Source: Bacteroidales bacterium UBA1184
Lineage (GTDB): Bacteria > Bacteroidota > Bacteroidia > Bacteroidales > ML635J-15
DNA: 59,654 bases
Assembly: GCA_002310235.1 (NCBI GenBank)
Contig: DBYO01000010.1
Location: forward strand, 3,174 to 62,827
Reading direction: 5' to 3'
Position 1 is the stretch's first letter. Each line of letters begins with the position of its first letter. Below, one piece after another: positions 15,138-23,629 of this stretch. The notes below the pieces were generated by a model that saw only the letters and a list, made by a program, of their open reading frames with translations, ran no database searches and had not been told where the DNA came from. Position numbers and translations under genes: made by a program.

Positions 15138-16424
15138 ATGTTCGACAGCGACAAGAATTCAGGCTTCTTCTCAGACGACAGCAACATAAATGTGTCGGAA
15201 AAATTTTCCGAGATACAGTTGCTTCACGCCTCGAAAAACGGCTACACCGAAGTATATAAGGCAAAACGCTATGGTCGCTGGCACATACTGAAACGCCTTA
15301 CCGAAAAAGAAAGCGAGAACCAGAAGTTCAAGAATCTCATCCAAAAGGAATTTGAAGTGTCGTATCTGCTTTCGCACCAAAACATTGCAAGGACTTACGG
15401 CATCGAAGATGTTCCCGGATTGGGTATTTGCATAGTGCAGGAGTACATTGACGGTTGGAATTGGAAAGAATTCTTTGAGCAGCAAGATGTCACCAAGGCA
15501 GAAACCGAAACGCTTGTCTGCGAACTCTGCGATGCACTGCAATATATTCACGAACAACAAATTATCCACCGCGACATAAAGCCTGCAAACATTCTCGTCA
15601 CACGCAACGGACACCACATCAAGCTAATCGATTTCGGACTCGCCGACCGCGACGACTATGCCATACTCAAAGACCCAGCAGGAACATCTGGCTACGCTTC
15701 GCCCGAACAGCAGAAAACAGGACTAATCGACAACCGTGCCGACATATACGCGCTTGGAATACTTATCGGCAATCTGCCAAACTGCTCACGCAAACTTAAA
15801 CGCATAGCAATGCGGTGCAGCGAAGTGCAGACAAGCAAACGCTACATTTCGGCAAACGATGTAAAGCAAAGCATACAGAACAAAAAGTCGCGCAGTATTG
15901 CAATTGCCACATTGGTATTAATCATAGTTGCATTGTCAACCATTCTTTTTGTAAGGTTGCCACAACAAATCAGTCAAAAAATTGTCATTCAGCAGGATAC
16001 GGTAACGATGCAGATGGTAGAGCAACAGTCTGCCGAAATAGATTCCTTGAAACATCTTGCCGATACCTACGCACACGAAATCGACTCGATGAAACAAATC
16101 GGAAATGCCGAAGCCGAGTCTGCAAACCAAATGCTTGAATTGCAAGATGCTGTCCGTGCATACGCCAAGTCGGTTTGTGCCAAAATTGACAAGTTCCTCG
16201 CAGGCAGAACCCAACTTACATCCGATGACTGGCAGACATACCAGAATATGCAAACCGAGATGATGATGCATCGTGGCGAATATCCGCTAAAACTATTGTT
16301 GTCAAGAATTCCAAAATCAGACAGGAACTTCGCAAGCAAACTCGAAACTCTCAAGGCTGTGGAAGAAAAGGTTTACGAAGAATATTTGCGAGCAAATTAT
16401 ATGAAAGTGGAGATGGCACAATAA
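15138..16424 (+). CDS. Membrane-anchored Hanks-type Ser/Thr protein kinase
   Basis: A 428-residue kinase. Residues ~23-240 are the catalytic domain: K52 (HILK), a poorly glycine-rich loop (HASKNGYTEVYKAKR), HRDIKPAN with catalytic D146, DFG at 165-167, and SPE at ~188-190 in the activation segment. A single membrane helix follows at ~252-272 (IAIATLVLIIVALSTILFV). A ~150-residue coiled-coil tail (TVTMQMVEQQSAEIDSLKHL) then faces the periplasm. Unlike PASTA kinases it has no ligand domain, so the coiled coil may dimerise or sense envelope state. No cognate phosphatase is adjacent. Downstream is a convergent gene. Confidence 0.85.
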   Translation: MFDSDKNSGFFSDDSNINVSEKFSEIQLLHASKNGYTEVYKAKRYGRWHILKRLTEKESENQKFKNLIQKEFEVSYLLSHQNIARTYGIEDVPGLGICIVQEYIDGWNWKEFFEQQDVTKAETETLVCELCDALQYIHEQQIIHRDIKPANILVTRNGHHIKLIDFGLADRDDYAILKDPAGTSGYASPEQQKTGLIDNRADIYALGILIGNLPNCSRKLKRIAMRCSEVQTSKRYISANDVKQSIQNKKSRSIAIATLVLIIVALSTILFVRLPQQISQKIVIQQDTVTMQMVEQQSAEIDSLKHLADTYAHEIDSMKQIGNAEAESANQMLELQDAVRAYAKSVCAKIDKFLAGRTQLTSDDWQTYQNMQTEMMMHRGEYPLKLLLSRIPKSDRNFASKLETLKAVEEKVYEEYLRANYMKVEMAQ

Positions 16425-16435
16425 GGGACTTTGAA

Positions 16436-16503
16436 CATTAAACTTTGAACCAGAAACCTGAAACCAGAAACCGTGTTAGCGAGAAACGGGCGTTAGCCAT
16501 TGA
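16436..16503. repeat. Mini-hairpin repeats between convergent genes
   Basis: Contains GAAACCGTGTTAGCG and GAAACGGGCGTTAGCC, preceded by GAAACC units. It runs up to the cdsA stop codon. Confidence 0.55.
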
Positions 16504-17296
16504 AACTTCTCATCACCCACACTGCTATTGCTACCCACGGAATTGTGAATATAAAACTGTCGAGCCTGTCGAGCAGACCGCCGTGTCCAGGTATTAGGTT
16601 GCCAGAATCCTTGACGCCTGCGCTACGCTTGAACATCGATTCGATGAAGTCGCCAAGTATTCCGAATATGCCGACCATAGCACCGATTACGCACCACTGC
16701 CAAACTTCAAAGCCTAGTTTCGGGAAGAGGTAGCAGCCAAATGCCGCTGCAGTTACGGTAAATACGAATCCTCCAATTGCACCTTCCCACGATTTCTTTG
16801 GTGATATGCGCTCAAAAATCTTGTGCTTGCCGAACTTGCAACCTACCAGATAAGCCATCGTGTCGGAAACCCATATCAGGATAAATGTCGCCATTATGAG
16901 CTGATTGTCGGTCATGCCGATGTAGGTGGCAATGCTAAGAGGAAGTGCAATGTATATCAGTGAGAGGAAAGATTTTCCAAGATGTTCTTCCTGCTTTGAG
17001 TCGTGCTCGAAAAGTTGGATTATGAATAGGGATAGCATCAATGCCAAAAGTGGTATGAATGTCATTGTGTATCCTCTGCTGACCCAATATGCCGAAAGTA
17101 TTGCAAATGTGCCAATCGTTTCGATGAATATTGTTCTTAAATGTGACATTTTGAACATTTTCATGAATTCGTAAAGCATTATGACACAGCACAATCCCAT
17201 AAAGATAGCACAAGTGTGTTCGTTGTACAATACCATAAAGCATGTTATTGCTACGAAAAGTGCTCCAAATATGGTTCGTTTCAGTATGTCTGGCAT
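16493..17296 (-). CDS. cdsA: Phosphatidate cytidylyltransferase
   Basis: An inner-membrane enzyme that makes CDP-diacylglycerol from phosphatidate and CTP, the branch point for all phospholipids. About 267 residues with eight or so membrane segments. The family signature near the C-terminus is clear: FKRSAGVKDSGNLIPGHGG followed by LLDRLDS. ISPKKSWEGAIGG is the second conserved block. The ATG at 17296 (MPDILKRTIFGAL) is chosen because it matches family N-termini. A TTG at 17362 in the same frame would add 22 polar residues. It is the last gene of rsfS-ftsH-cdsA. Confidence 0.93.
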   Translation of the reverse strand: MPDILKRTIFGALFVAITCFMVLYNEHTCAIFMGLCCVIMLYEFMKMFKMSHLRTIFIETIGTFAILSAYWVSRGYTMTFIPLLALMLSLFIIQLFEHDSKQEEHLGKSFLSLIYIALPLSIATYIGMTDNQLIMATFILIWVSDTMAYLVGCKFGKHKIFERISPKKSWEGAIGGFVFTVTAAAFGCYLFPKLGFEVWQWCVIGAMVGIFGILGDFIESMFKRSAGVKDSGNLIPGHGGLLDRLDSFIFTIPWVAIAVWVMRSFNG

Positions 17297-17367
17297 TCCA
17301 GTAGGTTTGAAAGTTTCTAAGTTTATATTTGTTTCTTGTTGAGTCGTGGCGCGCCGCGACAATACAT

Positions 17368-19422
17368 TTATGATTCTGAATTTTCGTTATCTTTATTTTC
17401 TATTTCAGCATCGCTTCTAGAGTCCTTTTCTGCCTCTGCAGTCTGTTTTTCTGCTTCTGCTTTTTCCTGTTCCTTAGCCTCGTTTATTGCATCGAGAGCC
17501 TTGTTTTCGCCTTTGCGCTTACCAAAAATACGTTCAAGGTCGTCGCTGAAGATGACTTCCTTTTCGAGCAAGGTTTCTGCAAGCTGGGTAAGTCCTTCCA
17601 TATTGTTGCGAAGCACTTCCTTTGCACGTTCGTACTGTTCCTCGACCATAGCCTTTACATCAGCATCAATCTTTTCGGCGGTCTTGTCGCTGTATGGCTT
17701 GGTGAATCCGTAGTCGTCGGTCGAGTTGTAGTAGGAGAGGTTGCCAATGTCGTTGCTCATGCCGTAGAACGAAACCATTGCAATTGCCTGTTTTGTAACG
17801 CGTTCAAGGTCGTTGAGGGCACCAGTCGAAACTTTTCCGAAGTTGATTTCCTCGCTTGCGCGTCCTCCTAAGGTTGCGCACATTTCGTCGAGAAGTTGCT
17901 CCTTGGTGGTAATTGAGCGTTCCTCTGGCAAGTACCATGCTGCACCGAGAGCCTTTCCGCGTGGGATAATCGTGACTTTCAGCAGAGGATTTGCATATTC
18001 GAGAAGCCAGCTTACAGTTGCGTGTCCAGCTTCGTGGTATGCTATAGTGCGTTTTTCGGTTTCCGAAATAATCTTGTTCTTCTTTTCCAATCCGCCGATT
18101 ATACGGTCAACGGCATCGAGGAAGTCCTGCTTGTCGATTTCCTTCTTGTCGTTTCGTGCTGCGATGAGGGCTGCCTCGTTGCATACGTTGGCTATGTCGG
18201 CACCGCTGAATCCTGGCGTCTGCTTGGCAAGGAAGTCGATTTTTACGCTCGATGCCATCTTGAGGTTCTTGGTGTGAACTTGGAAAATCTCCTCGCGTTC
18301 CTTTACGTCGGGAAGTTCAAGATGGATTTGTCTGTCGAAACGACCGGCACGCATAAGTGCAGAGTCGAGGATTTCGGCGCGGTTGGTAGCGGCAAGGATT
18401 ATAACACCGCTGTTGGTGTCGAATCCGTCCATTTCGGTAAGTAGCTGGTTAAGAGTGTTTTCTCTTTCGTCGTTACCGCTGAAGCTGTTCGACTTGCCAC
18501 GGGCACGACCAATTGCATCAATTTCGTCGATGAAGATGATGCACGGAGCCTTGCTCTTTGCCTGACGGAAAAGGTCACGTACACGCGATGCACCTACGCC
18601 TACAAACATTTCAACGAAGTCGCTACCGCTGAGCGAGAAGAACGGAACATCGGCTTCGCCAGCTACAGCCTTAGCCAACAATGTTTTACCAGTTCCTGGA
18701 GGGCCTACGAGCAATGCGCCCTTAGGAATTTTACCTCCAAGTTTTGTATATTTGTCAGGATTCTTCAAGAAATCAACAATTTCCATTACTTCAACCTTGG
18801 CTTCCTCGAGACCGGCAACGTCCTTGAAGTTGACTTTCACCTTACGTTCCTTGTCGAAAACCTGAGCCCTCGACTTGCCGATGCTGAAAATCTGTCCGCC
18901 GCCGTTTCCGCCGCTCATGCGGTTGAATACGAACCACCAGAGTACTAGAATAAGCACGATTGGAAGAATCCAGCTTATGATTGAGCCAAGATAGTCGTGT
19001 TCGGTCTTGTATTCCACGCTCACGCGCTGTTCCTTTGGCATGTCCTTCTGTGCTTCGGCAAGTTTGGCCTCGAAACTTTCAACATCGCCGATATTGAAGT
19101 AGAAAGTAGGCATTGCACCAGAAAATATGCTGCTGCCACGCGATGCTGCGCCGAACTTGTCGAGGCTTTCGGGCTTGATGTAGATGTCGGCACGTTCGCG
19201 GTTTACGACAACAACCTTTTCTACATCGTTGGTAAGAAGCATTTCGTTCTCGAACTTGTTCCAGTTTATCTCGTTGGCATTGCTACCAAAATCGATGAAA
19301 GTAATTCCGATTAGTACGGCGAGAATTACAATGTAAATAATTAAGCGAACCTTACCGTTGCCGTTATTGTTTGGCAAGCCTTGGTTATTATTGTTCGGTT
19401 TGAATCCTTTGTTTTCTTCCAT
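17368..19422 (-). CDS. ftsH: ATP-dependent zinc metalloprotease FtsH
   Basis: A membrane-anchored hexameric AAA protease that degrades misfolded membrane proteins and regulatory factors. 684 residues from ATG at 19422 (MEENKGF), which follows AAGGA and sits 4 bp after the rsfS stop. An in-frame start further up would lie inside rsfS. Two membrane helices flank a periplasmic domain. The AAA module has Walker A GPPGTGKT, Walker B IIFIDEIDAIG and the SRH ATNRAEILDSALMRAGRFDRQ. The protease domain has zinc motif HEAGH with a downstream Asp/Glu. The N-terminus carries an Asn-rich stretch and the C-terminus a long acidic/Ala-rich tail (KAEAEKQTAEAEKD), both typical of Bacteroidota FtsH. Confidence 0.97.
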   Translation of the reverse strand: MEENKGFKPNNNNQGLPNNNGNGKVRLIIYIVILAVLIGITFIDFGSNANEINWNKFENEMLLTNDVEKVVVVNRERADIYIKPESLDKFGAASRGSSIFSGAMPTFYFNIGDVESFEAKLAEAQKDMPKEQRVSVEYKTEHDYLGSIISWILPIVLILVLWWFVFNRMSGGNGGGQIFSIGKSRAQVFDKERKVKVNFKDVAGLEEAKVEVMEIVDFLKNPDKYTKLGGKIPKGALLVGPPGTGKTLLAKAVAGEADVPFFSLSGSDFVEMFVGVGASRVRDLFRQAKSKAPCIIFIDEIDAIGRARGKSNSFSGNDERENTLNQLLTEMDGFDTNSGVIILAATNRAEILDSALMRAGRFDRQIHLELPDVKEREEIFQVHTKNLKMASSVKIDFLAKQTPGFSGADIANVCNEAALIAARNDKKEIDKQDFLDAVDRIIGGLEKKNKIISETEKRTIAYHEAGHATVSWLLEYANPLLKVTIIPRGKALGAAWYLPEERSITTKEQLLDEMCATLGGRASEEINFGKVSTGALNDLERVTKQAIAMVSFYGMSNDIGNLSYYNSTDDYGFTKPYSDKTAEKIDADVKAMVEEQYERAKEVLRNNMEGLTQLAETLLEKEVIFSDDLERIFGKRKGENKALDAINEAKEQEKAEAEKQTAEAEKDSRSDAEIENKDNENSES

Positions 19423-19426
19423 TTCC

Positions 19427-19801
19427 TTATTTGTTTTCGATAGACTTGGTTTCTGCGTCGGCCCAAAGTTGCTCGAGCTTGTAGAACTCGCGTGCTTCGG
19501 GAAGGAAAATGTGCACCACAATGTCAACGTAGTCCATCAAAATCCATTCGCTGTTCTCGAAGCCTTCTTCCTTCCATGGCCTTTCCTTCAAAGTGCCGCG
19601 AGTCTGGTATCTTATGTAATCGGCAAGTGTATTGGCGTGGATAACCGAGTTGGCCGTGCAAATTACAAAATACTTTGTTATGTGGTTTTCAATGGCTTGC
19701 AAGTCCATATTGACTACATTTTCGCCTTTCTTGTCGAGAATTGCCTGATTGATAACTTCAAGCAACTTCTGGGTGTCTTCTATTTCTGAAATTTTAATCA
19801 T
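19427..19801 (-). CDS. rsfS: Ribosome silencing factor RsfS
   Basis: A 124-residue cytoplasmic protein that binds uL14 on the large subunit and blocks subunit joining when nutrients are scarce. The conserved block is KGENVVNMDLQAIENHITKYFVICTANS in spaced form (KGENVVNMDL, YFVICTANSVIHANTLAD), then GFENSEWILMDYVDIVVHIF and REFYKLEQLWADAE. Length is standard. First gene of the rsfS-ftsH-cdsA operon, with its own -7 box at 19824-19831. Confidence 0.95.
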   Translation of the reverse strand: MIKISEIEDTQKLLEVINQAILDKKGENVVNMDLQAIENHITKYFVICTANSVIHANTLADYIRYQTRGTLKERPWKEEGFENSEWILMDYVDIVVHIFLPEAREFYKLEQLWADAETKSIENK

Positions 19802-19823
19802 TACTTATATAAAAATTAGGGGA

Positions 19824-19831
19824 CAAAGATA
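19824..19831 (-). promoter_or_regulatory. -7 box (TATCTTTG) of rsfS-ftsH-cdsA
   Basis: Exact match on the minus strand, 22 bases before the rsfS ATG. Confidence 0.6.
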
Positions 19832-19839
19832 AGGAATAA

Positions 19840-19888
19840 TTTGATAATTTGAAAATTCAAAGATTTGATGATTCAAAGGTTTCAAAAA
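19840..19888. repeat. AT-rich TTTGATAATTTGAAAATT repeat
   Basis: Bases 19840-19857 match 2257-2274 inverted. Degenerate copies (AAGATTTGATGATTCAAAGG) follow. It separates the divergent rsfS and M23 promoters. Confidence 0.5.
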
Positions 19889-19929
19889 AATCAATCTACA
19901 ATCCGAATACGCCAATCGTAAATTATTAT

Positions 19930-19937
19930 TAATTTTG
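19930..19937 (+). promoter_or_regulatory. -7 box (TAATTTTG) of the M23 peptidase-dxr pair
   Basis: Located 16 bases before the ATG at 19954, implying a very short leader. Confidence 0.5.
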
Positions 19938-19953
19938 CGCTCAAAGATTTGTA

Positions 19954-20793
19954 ATGGCAGAAAAGAAGAAACATAAGTTTTGGGCATGGTTAACAAGGCC
20001 TTACCAGTTGGTGATATACCGCGATGGAAATTTCGAGGTGTTGAAGAAAATACACATGAACAAAATGGGATTTTCTCTTGTTATAGTGTCAATGTTTTTA
20101 GTGTTCTTTGCAATTATATCTGTGTTAGTTGTTTATACGCCACTGAAATATTTGGTGCCAGGATATCCAGATCATGAGACTTTGGAAAAGATATACGAAA
20201 ATGCTGAGCGTGTTGATAGCCTTTCTGCTGAGTTGGATGCCCGTGAGGCGTATCTTGGCATGATTCGCGACATAATTTTCTCGGAAGTGCCCGTTGATGC
20301 CGATTTTGCAATGCCTGTAGGTAATTTGACTGAAGAGCAAATTCGCGAGTTTAACGACCCAACCAAACCTCGTCAGCGTTATGATGATTCAGAATCTGTG
20401 AATGTTGTTGACAAAAATGACATTGTGCCTAACCTTTTCGTTCCTATGAAAGGTGTTATCATAAATGGTTTCGACAAAGTTCATAGACATTTCGGAGTTG
20501 ATATTGCTCCTATGTCGGATGTGGCTGTGTTTGCTGTTCTTCCGGGTATTGTTATAGAGAGCAATTATACTTTCGAGAATGGTTATTCAGTGATATTGCA
20601 GCATGCGAGGGGAATTTTGTCGGTGTATAAACATTGCGAAGTCCCGTCTGTGAAGGAAGGTCAGAAAGTCCGTCAGGGTGAGCAGATTGCTGTTTATGGA
20701 AATTCTGGCGAAAATACGAGCGGACCGCACTTGCATTTCGAACTTTGGCAGAATGGTGAGCCGCTGAATCCAACCGATTATATCGAATTCTAA
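19954..20793 (+). CDS. M23/LytM family metallopeptidase, single-pass membrane protein
   Basis: A 279-residue envelope protein. A basic cytoplasmic tail is followed by one membrane helix (~residues 40-62, LVIVSMFLVFFAIISVLVVY), a short coiled region, then the LytM domain (~165-275). The zinc motifs are present: HFGVDIA (H-x-G-x-D), YKHCE, and GPHLHFELW (HxH). It is therefore probably an active peptidoglycan endopeptidase rather than a degenerate activator. The layout matches a Bacteroidota M23 type often encoded near cell-division genes. Its stop overlaps the dxr start by one base. Confidence 0.9.
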   Translation: MAEKKKHKFWAWLTRPYQLVIYRDGNFEVLKKIHMNKMGFSLVIVSMFLVFFAIISVLVVYTPLKYLVPGYPDHETLEKIYENAERVDSLSAELDAREAYLGMIRDIIFSEVPVDADFAMPVGNLTEEQIREFNDPTKPRQRYDDSESVNVVDKNDIVPNLFVPMKGVIINGFDKVHRHFGVDIAPMSDVAVFAVLPGIVIESNYTFENGYSVILQHARGILSVYKHCEVPSVKEGQKVRQGEQIAVYGNSGENTSGPHLHFELWQNGEPLNPTDYIEF

Positions 20794-21956
20794 TGGAACA
20801 AAAACGAAAAAACATAGCAATTCTTGGTTCTACGGGTTCCATTGGAACTCAGGCGTTGGATATTATCCGCGACTATCCCGACAAATTTTCCGCAGAGGTT
20901 CTTGTTGCAAATAACAATGCGCAGTTGCTTGTCAGTCAGGCACGTGAGTTCGAACCGAATTTTGTGGTAATTGCCAACAAGGAAAAATATGCCGAAGTGC
21001 GTGATGCTCTTGCAGATTTACCTATAAAGGTTTATGCTGGAGCTGAGGCAATTCTCGATGTTGTGGCTATGGACTGTGTAGATATGGTTTTGGCTGCAAT
21101 GGTGGGGTTTGCAGGACTTTTACCCACGATAAAGGCTATCGAAGCAGGCAAGGTGGTTGCTCTGGCGAACAAGGAGACACTTGTGGTCGGTGGTAAGATA
21201 ATTTGTGACAAGCTGAAGGAAAGCGCTACATCGTGCATTTTGCCTGTCGATTCGGAGCACTCGGCTATTTTCCAGTGCCTACGCGGCGAGAATATCGACG
21301 ATGTCGAGAAGCTGATTCTTACCGCATCGGGTGGACCGTTTTTCGGAAAGAATGTCGATTTCCTGAAGAGCGTCACTGCTGAGCAGGCCTTGAACCACCC
21401 GAATTGGAAGATGGGAAGCAAGGTTACAATTGATTCGGCAACGCTGATGAACAAAGGTTTTGAAATGATTGAGGCTCATTGGTTGTTCGGAATTCCAGCC
21501 GATAGGATAGAGGTGCTTGTGCATCGTCAGTCGGTAGTGCATTCTATGGTCGAGTTTGCTGATGCGTCGATAAAGGCGCAGATTGGTGCTCCGAGCATGC
21601 GAATTCCAATCCAGTATGCTTTCGACTATCCCAATAGGACATATTCTCCCAAAAACCGCTTTTCATTTCTCGAACATGGCGTTAATCTCACGTTTGAGAA
21701 ACCCGATACGAACACATTCCGCTGTCTGCAAATTGCTTACGATTGTCTTTCGCAAGGCGGAAATGCCCCGTGCATAATGAATGCTGCCAACGAGGTTGCT
21801 GTCGATGCATTCCTGAAGGGAAAGATTGGTTTTATGCAAATTCCTGAAATAATAGAGTCAACCCTCGAAAAGTTGCCTTTCGAAAGTAAAATTTCCATTG
21901 AATCGTGCTTTGCTACCGATGATGAAGCGAGGATGGTGGCATTACAGATGATTTAG
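20793..21956 (+). CDS. dxr: 1-deoxy-D-xylulose 5-phosphate reductoisomerase
   Basis: Converts DXP to 2-C-methyl-D-erythritol 4-phosphate with NADPH, the committed step of the MEP isoprenoid pathway. 387 residues. NADPH-binding GSTGSIGTQ at ~12-20, ANKETLVVGG, the metal/substrate block PVDSEHSAIFQCL, TASGGPF, the flexible NHPNWKMGSKVTIDSATLMNKG segment (seen as HPNWKMG and IDSATLMNKG), and VHRQSVVHSMVEF. The start overlaps the M23 stop (TAATG). A strong terminator follows. Confidence 0.97.
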   Translation: MEQKRKNIAILGSTGSIGTQALDIIRDYPDKFSAEVLVANNNAQLLVSQAREFEPNFVVIANKEKYAEVRDALADLPIKVYAGAEAILDVVAMDCVDMVLAAMVGFAGLLPTIKAIEAGKVVALANKETLVVGGKIICDKLKESATSCILPVDSEHSAIFQCLRGENIDDVEKLILTASGGPFFGKNVDFLKSVTAEQALNHPNWKMGSKVTIDSATLMNKGFEMIEAHWLFGIPADRIEVLVHRQSVVHSMVEFADASIKAQIGAPSMRIPIQYAFDYPNRTYSPKNRFSFLEHGVNLTFEKPDTNTFRCLQIAYDCLSQGGNAPCIMNAANEVAVDAFLKGKIGFMQIPEIIESTLEKLPFESKISIESCFATDDEARMVALQMI

Positions 21957-21978
21957 TTGTTTGATCCTAATAAACCAA

Positions 21979-22004
21979 AAAAGCCGCCCATTCGAGCGGC
22001 TTTT
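21979..22004. terminator. Bidirectional terminator between dxr and glyA
   Basis: AAAAGCCGC and GCGGCTTTT form a perfect 9-bp stem around an 8-base loop (CCATTCGA), with T-runs on both strands. Confidence 0.9.
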
Positions 22005-22024
22005 ATCATGAATTTCAATATTTC

Positions 22025-23305
22025 CTACCAAGCGAAAAGCGGATAGTTTGCCATCATCTTGTTGACTTCGGCACGAACGTCGGCGATAACGGTTTCGTTT
22101 TCCGGATCGCAGAGAACGCGGTCGATGAAGTCAACGATAACAGCCATCTTGTCTTCCTTTACACCACGGGTTGTGATAGCTGGTGTTCCGAAACGCAAAC
22201 CAGATGTCTGGAATGGGCTGCGAGTGTCGAAAGGAACCATGTTCTTGTTGGTTGTAATGTCGGCAGCAACAAGAGCCTTTTCTGCAACCTTACCTGTGAG
22301 TTCCGGGAACTTGGTGCGGAGGTCAACAAGCATAGAGTGGTTGTCGGTACCGCCACTGACAATCTTATAGCCCTTAGCCATGAAAGCGTCTGCCAATGCA
22401 GCAGCATTCTTCTTAACCTGCTTCTGGTATTCCTTGAATTCTGGAGTGAGAGCTTCTCCGAAAGCAACAGCCTTAGCAGCTATAACGTGCTCCAACGGAC
22501 CGCCCTGGCAGCCTGGGAATACTGCAGAATCGAGCAATGCCGACATCATCTTTACTTCGCCCTTTGGAGTCTTCTTGCCCCAAGGATTCGGGAAGTCCTG
22601 CCCCATCATGATGACGCCGCCACGAGGGCCACGGAGAGTCTTGTGAGTAGTTGTGGTAACGATGTGTGCGTACTTAACAGGGTTTTCGAGCAAACCTGCT
22701 GCGATAAGACCTGCAGGGTGCGACATATCAACCATAAAGATAGCGCCTATTTCGTCGGCAACCTTGCGGATGCGAGCGTAGTCCCATTCGCGGCTGTAAG
22801 CAGAAGCACCAGCGATGATGAGTTTCGGCTTGTTTTCGCGAGCAACGCGTTCGAGCTGGTCGTAGTCAACGCGACCGTCGCTTTCCTTTACGTTGTATTC
22901 CAATGCCTTGTAGTTGATACCCGACATATTAACTGGTGAACCGTGTGAAAGGTGTCCGCCGTGTGCGAGGTTAAGTCCGAGGAATGTGTCGCCAACATTG
23001 AGGCAAGCAAGGAATACTGCCATATTTGCCTGTGCGCCAGAGTGCGGCTGTACGTTTGCCCAGCAAGCACCGAAGATCTTTTTCAATCTTTCGATAGCGA
23101 GGGTTTCGCTCTGGTCAACAACTTCGCAACCACCATAGTAACGCTTTCCAGGATAACCTTCAGCGTACTTGTTTGTCATTACCGAACCCATAGCTTCCAT
23201 TACCTGGTCGCTTACAAAGTTCTCCGATGCGATGAGCTCAATGCCCTTCATCTGTCTTTCTCTTTCCTTTTTTATAAGGTCGAAAATTTGTTCATCTCTA
23301 ACCAT
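22025..23305 (-). CDS. glyA: Serine hydroxymethyltransferase
   Basis: A PLP enzyme interconverting serine plus tetrahydrofolate with glycine plus methylene-THF, the main source of one-carbon units. 426 residues: GIELIASENFVS, NKYAEGYPGKRYYGG, NVQPHSGAQAN, the HPAGLIAAG segment and the PLP-lysine motif TTTHKTLRGPRGG. Length is normal. Single gene with its own -7 box. Convergent with dxr across the shared terminator. Confidence 0.97.
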   Translation of the reverse strand: MVRDEQIFDLIKKERERQMKGIELIASENFVSDQVMEAMGSVMTNKYAEGYPGKRYYGGCEVVDQSETLAIERLKKIFGACWANVQPHSGAQANMAVFLACLNVGDTFLGLNLAHGGHLSHGSPVNMSGINYKALEYNVKESDGRVDYDQLERVARENKPKLIIAGASAYSREWDYARIRKVADEIGAIFMVDMSHPAGLIAAGLLENPVKYAHIVTTTTHKTLRGPRGGVIMMGQDFPNPWGKKTPKGEVKMMSALLDSAVFPGCQGGPLEHVIAAKAVAFGEALTPEFKEYQKQVKKNAAALADAFMAKGYKIVSGGTDNHSMLVDLRTKFPELTGKVAEKALVAADITTNKNMVPFDTRSPFQTSGLRFGTPAITTRGVKEDKMAVIVDFIDRVLCDPENETVIADVRAEVNKMMANYPLFAW

Positions 23306-23340
23306 GATATTTTATTTTAATGTGTTTTAAAAATTTTCGG

Positions 23341-23348
23341 CAAATGTA
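23341..23348 (-). promoter_or_regulatory. -7 box (TACATTTG) of glyA
   Basis: TAnnTTTG match on the minus strand, 35 bases before the glyA ATG. Confidence 0.5.
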
Positions 23349-23394
23349 ATAATTATTTGTCACAATGAGGATTCAAAAAAATCAAAGATGAAGA

Positions 23395-23590
23395 AAAGTT
23401 TCTGGTTTATGAGTTTCTAAGTTTCAAGTTGTTTAAAACCATTGAACGTGAAACCAGAAACTTGAAACCTTGAAACGGCGCAGCACATAGAAACGGCGCA
23501 GCCATAGAAACTTAGAAACATGAAACATATAAACGGGCGTTAGCCCATCAAACCAGAAACCAAGAAACGGCGCAGCCATAGAAACCAAAT
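23395..23590. repeat. Longest forward mini-hairpin repeat array
   Basis: GAAACGGCGCAGCA, GAAACGGCGCAGCC (twice) and AAACGGGCGTTAGCCC are embedded in GAAACTT/GAAACC/GAAACAT units spaced 8-20 bases apart. It fills most of the gap between the divergent glyA and DUF2461 genes. No coding potential. Confidence 0.7.
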
Positions 23591-23629
23591 ATTCTAATTT
23601 TTTCCTTATCTTTCGCAAAATTTTTGACA

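Noticed and set aside
17297..17362. TTG start giving cdsA 22 extra residues
   Set aside because: The extra segment is polar and unlike CdsA N-termini. The ATG at 17296 begins directly with the conserved membrane start.
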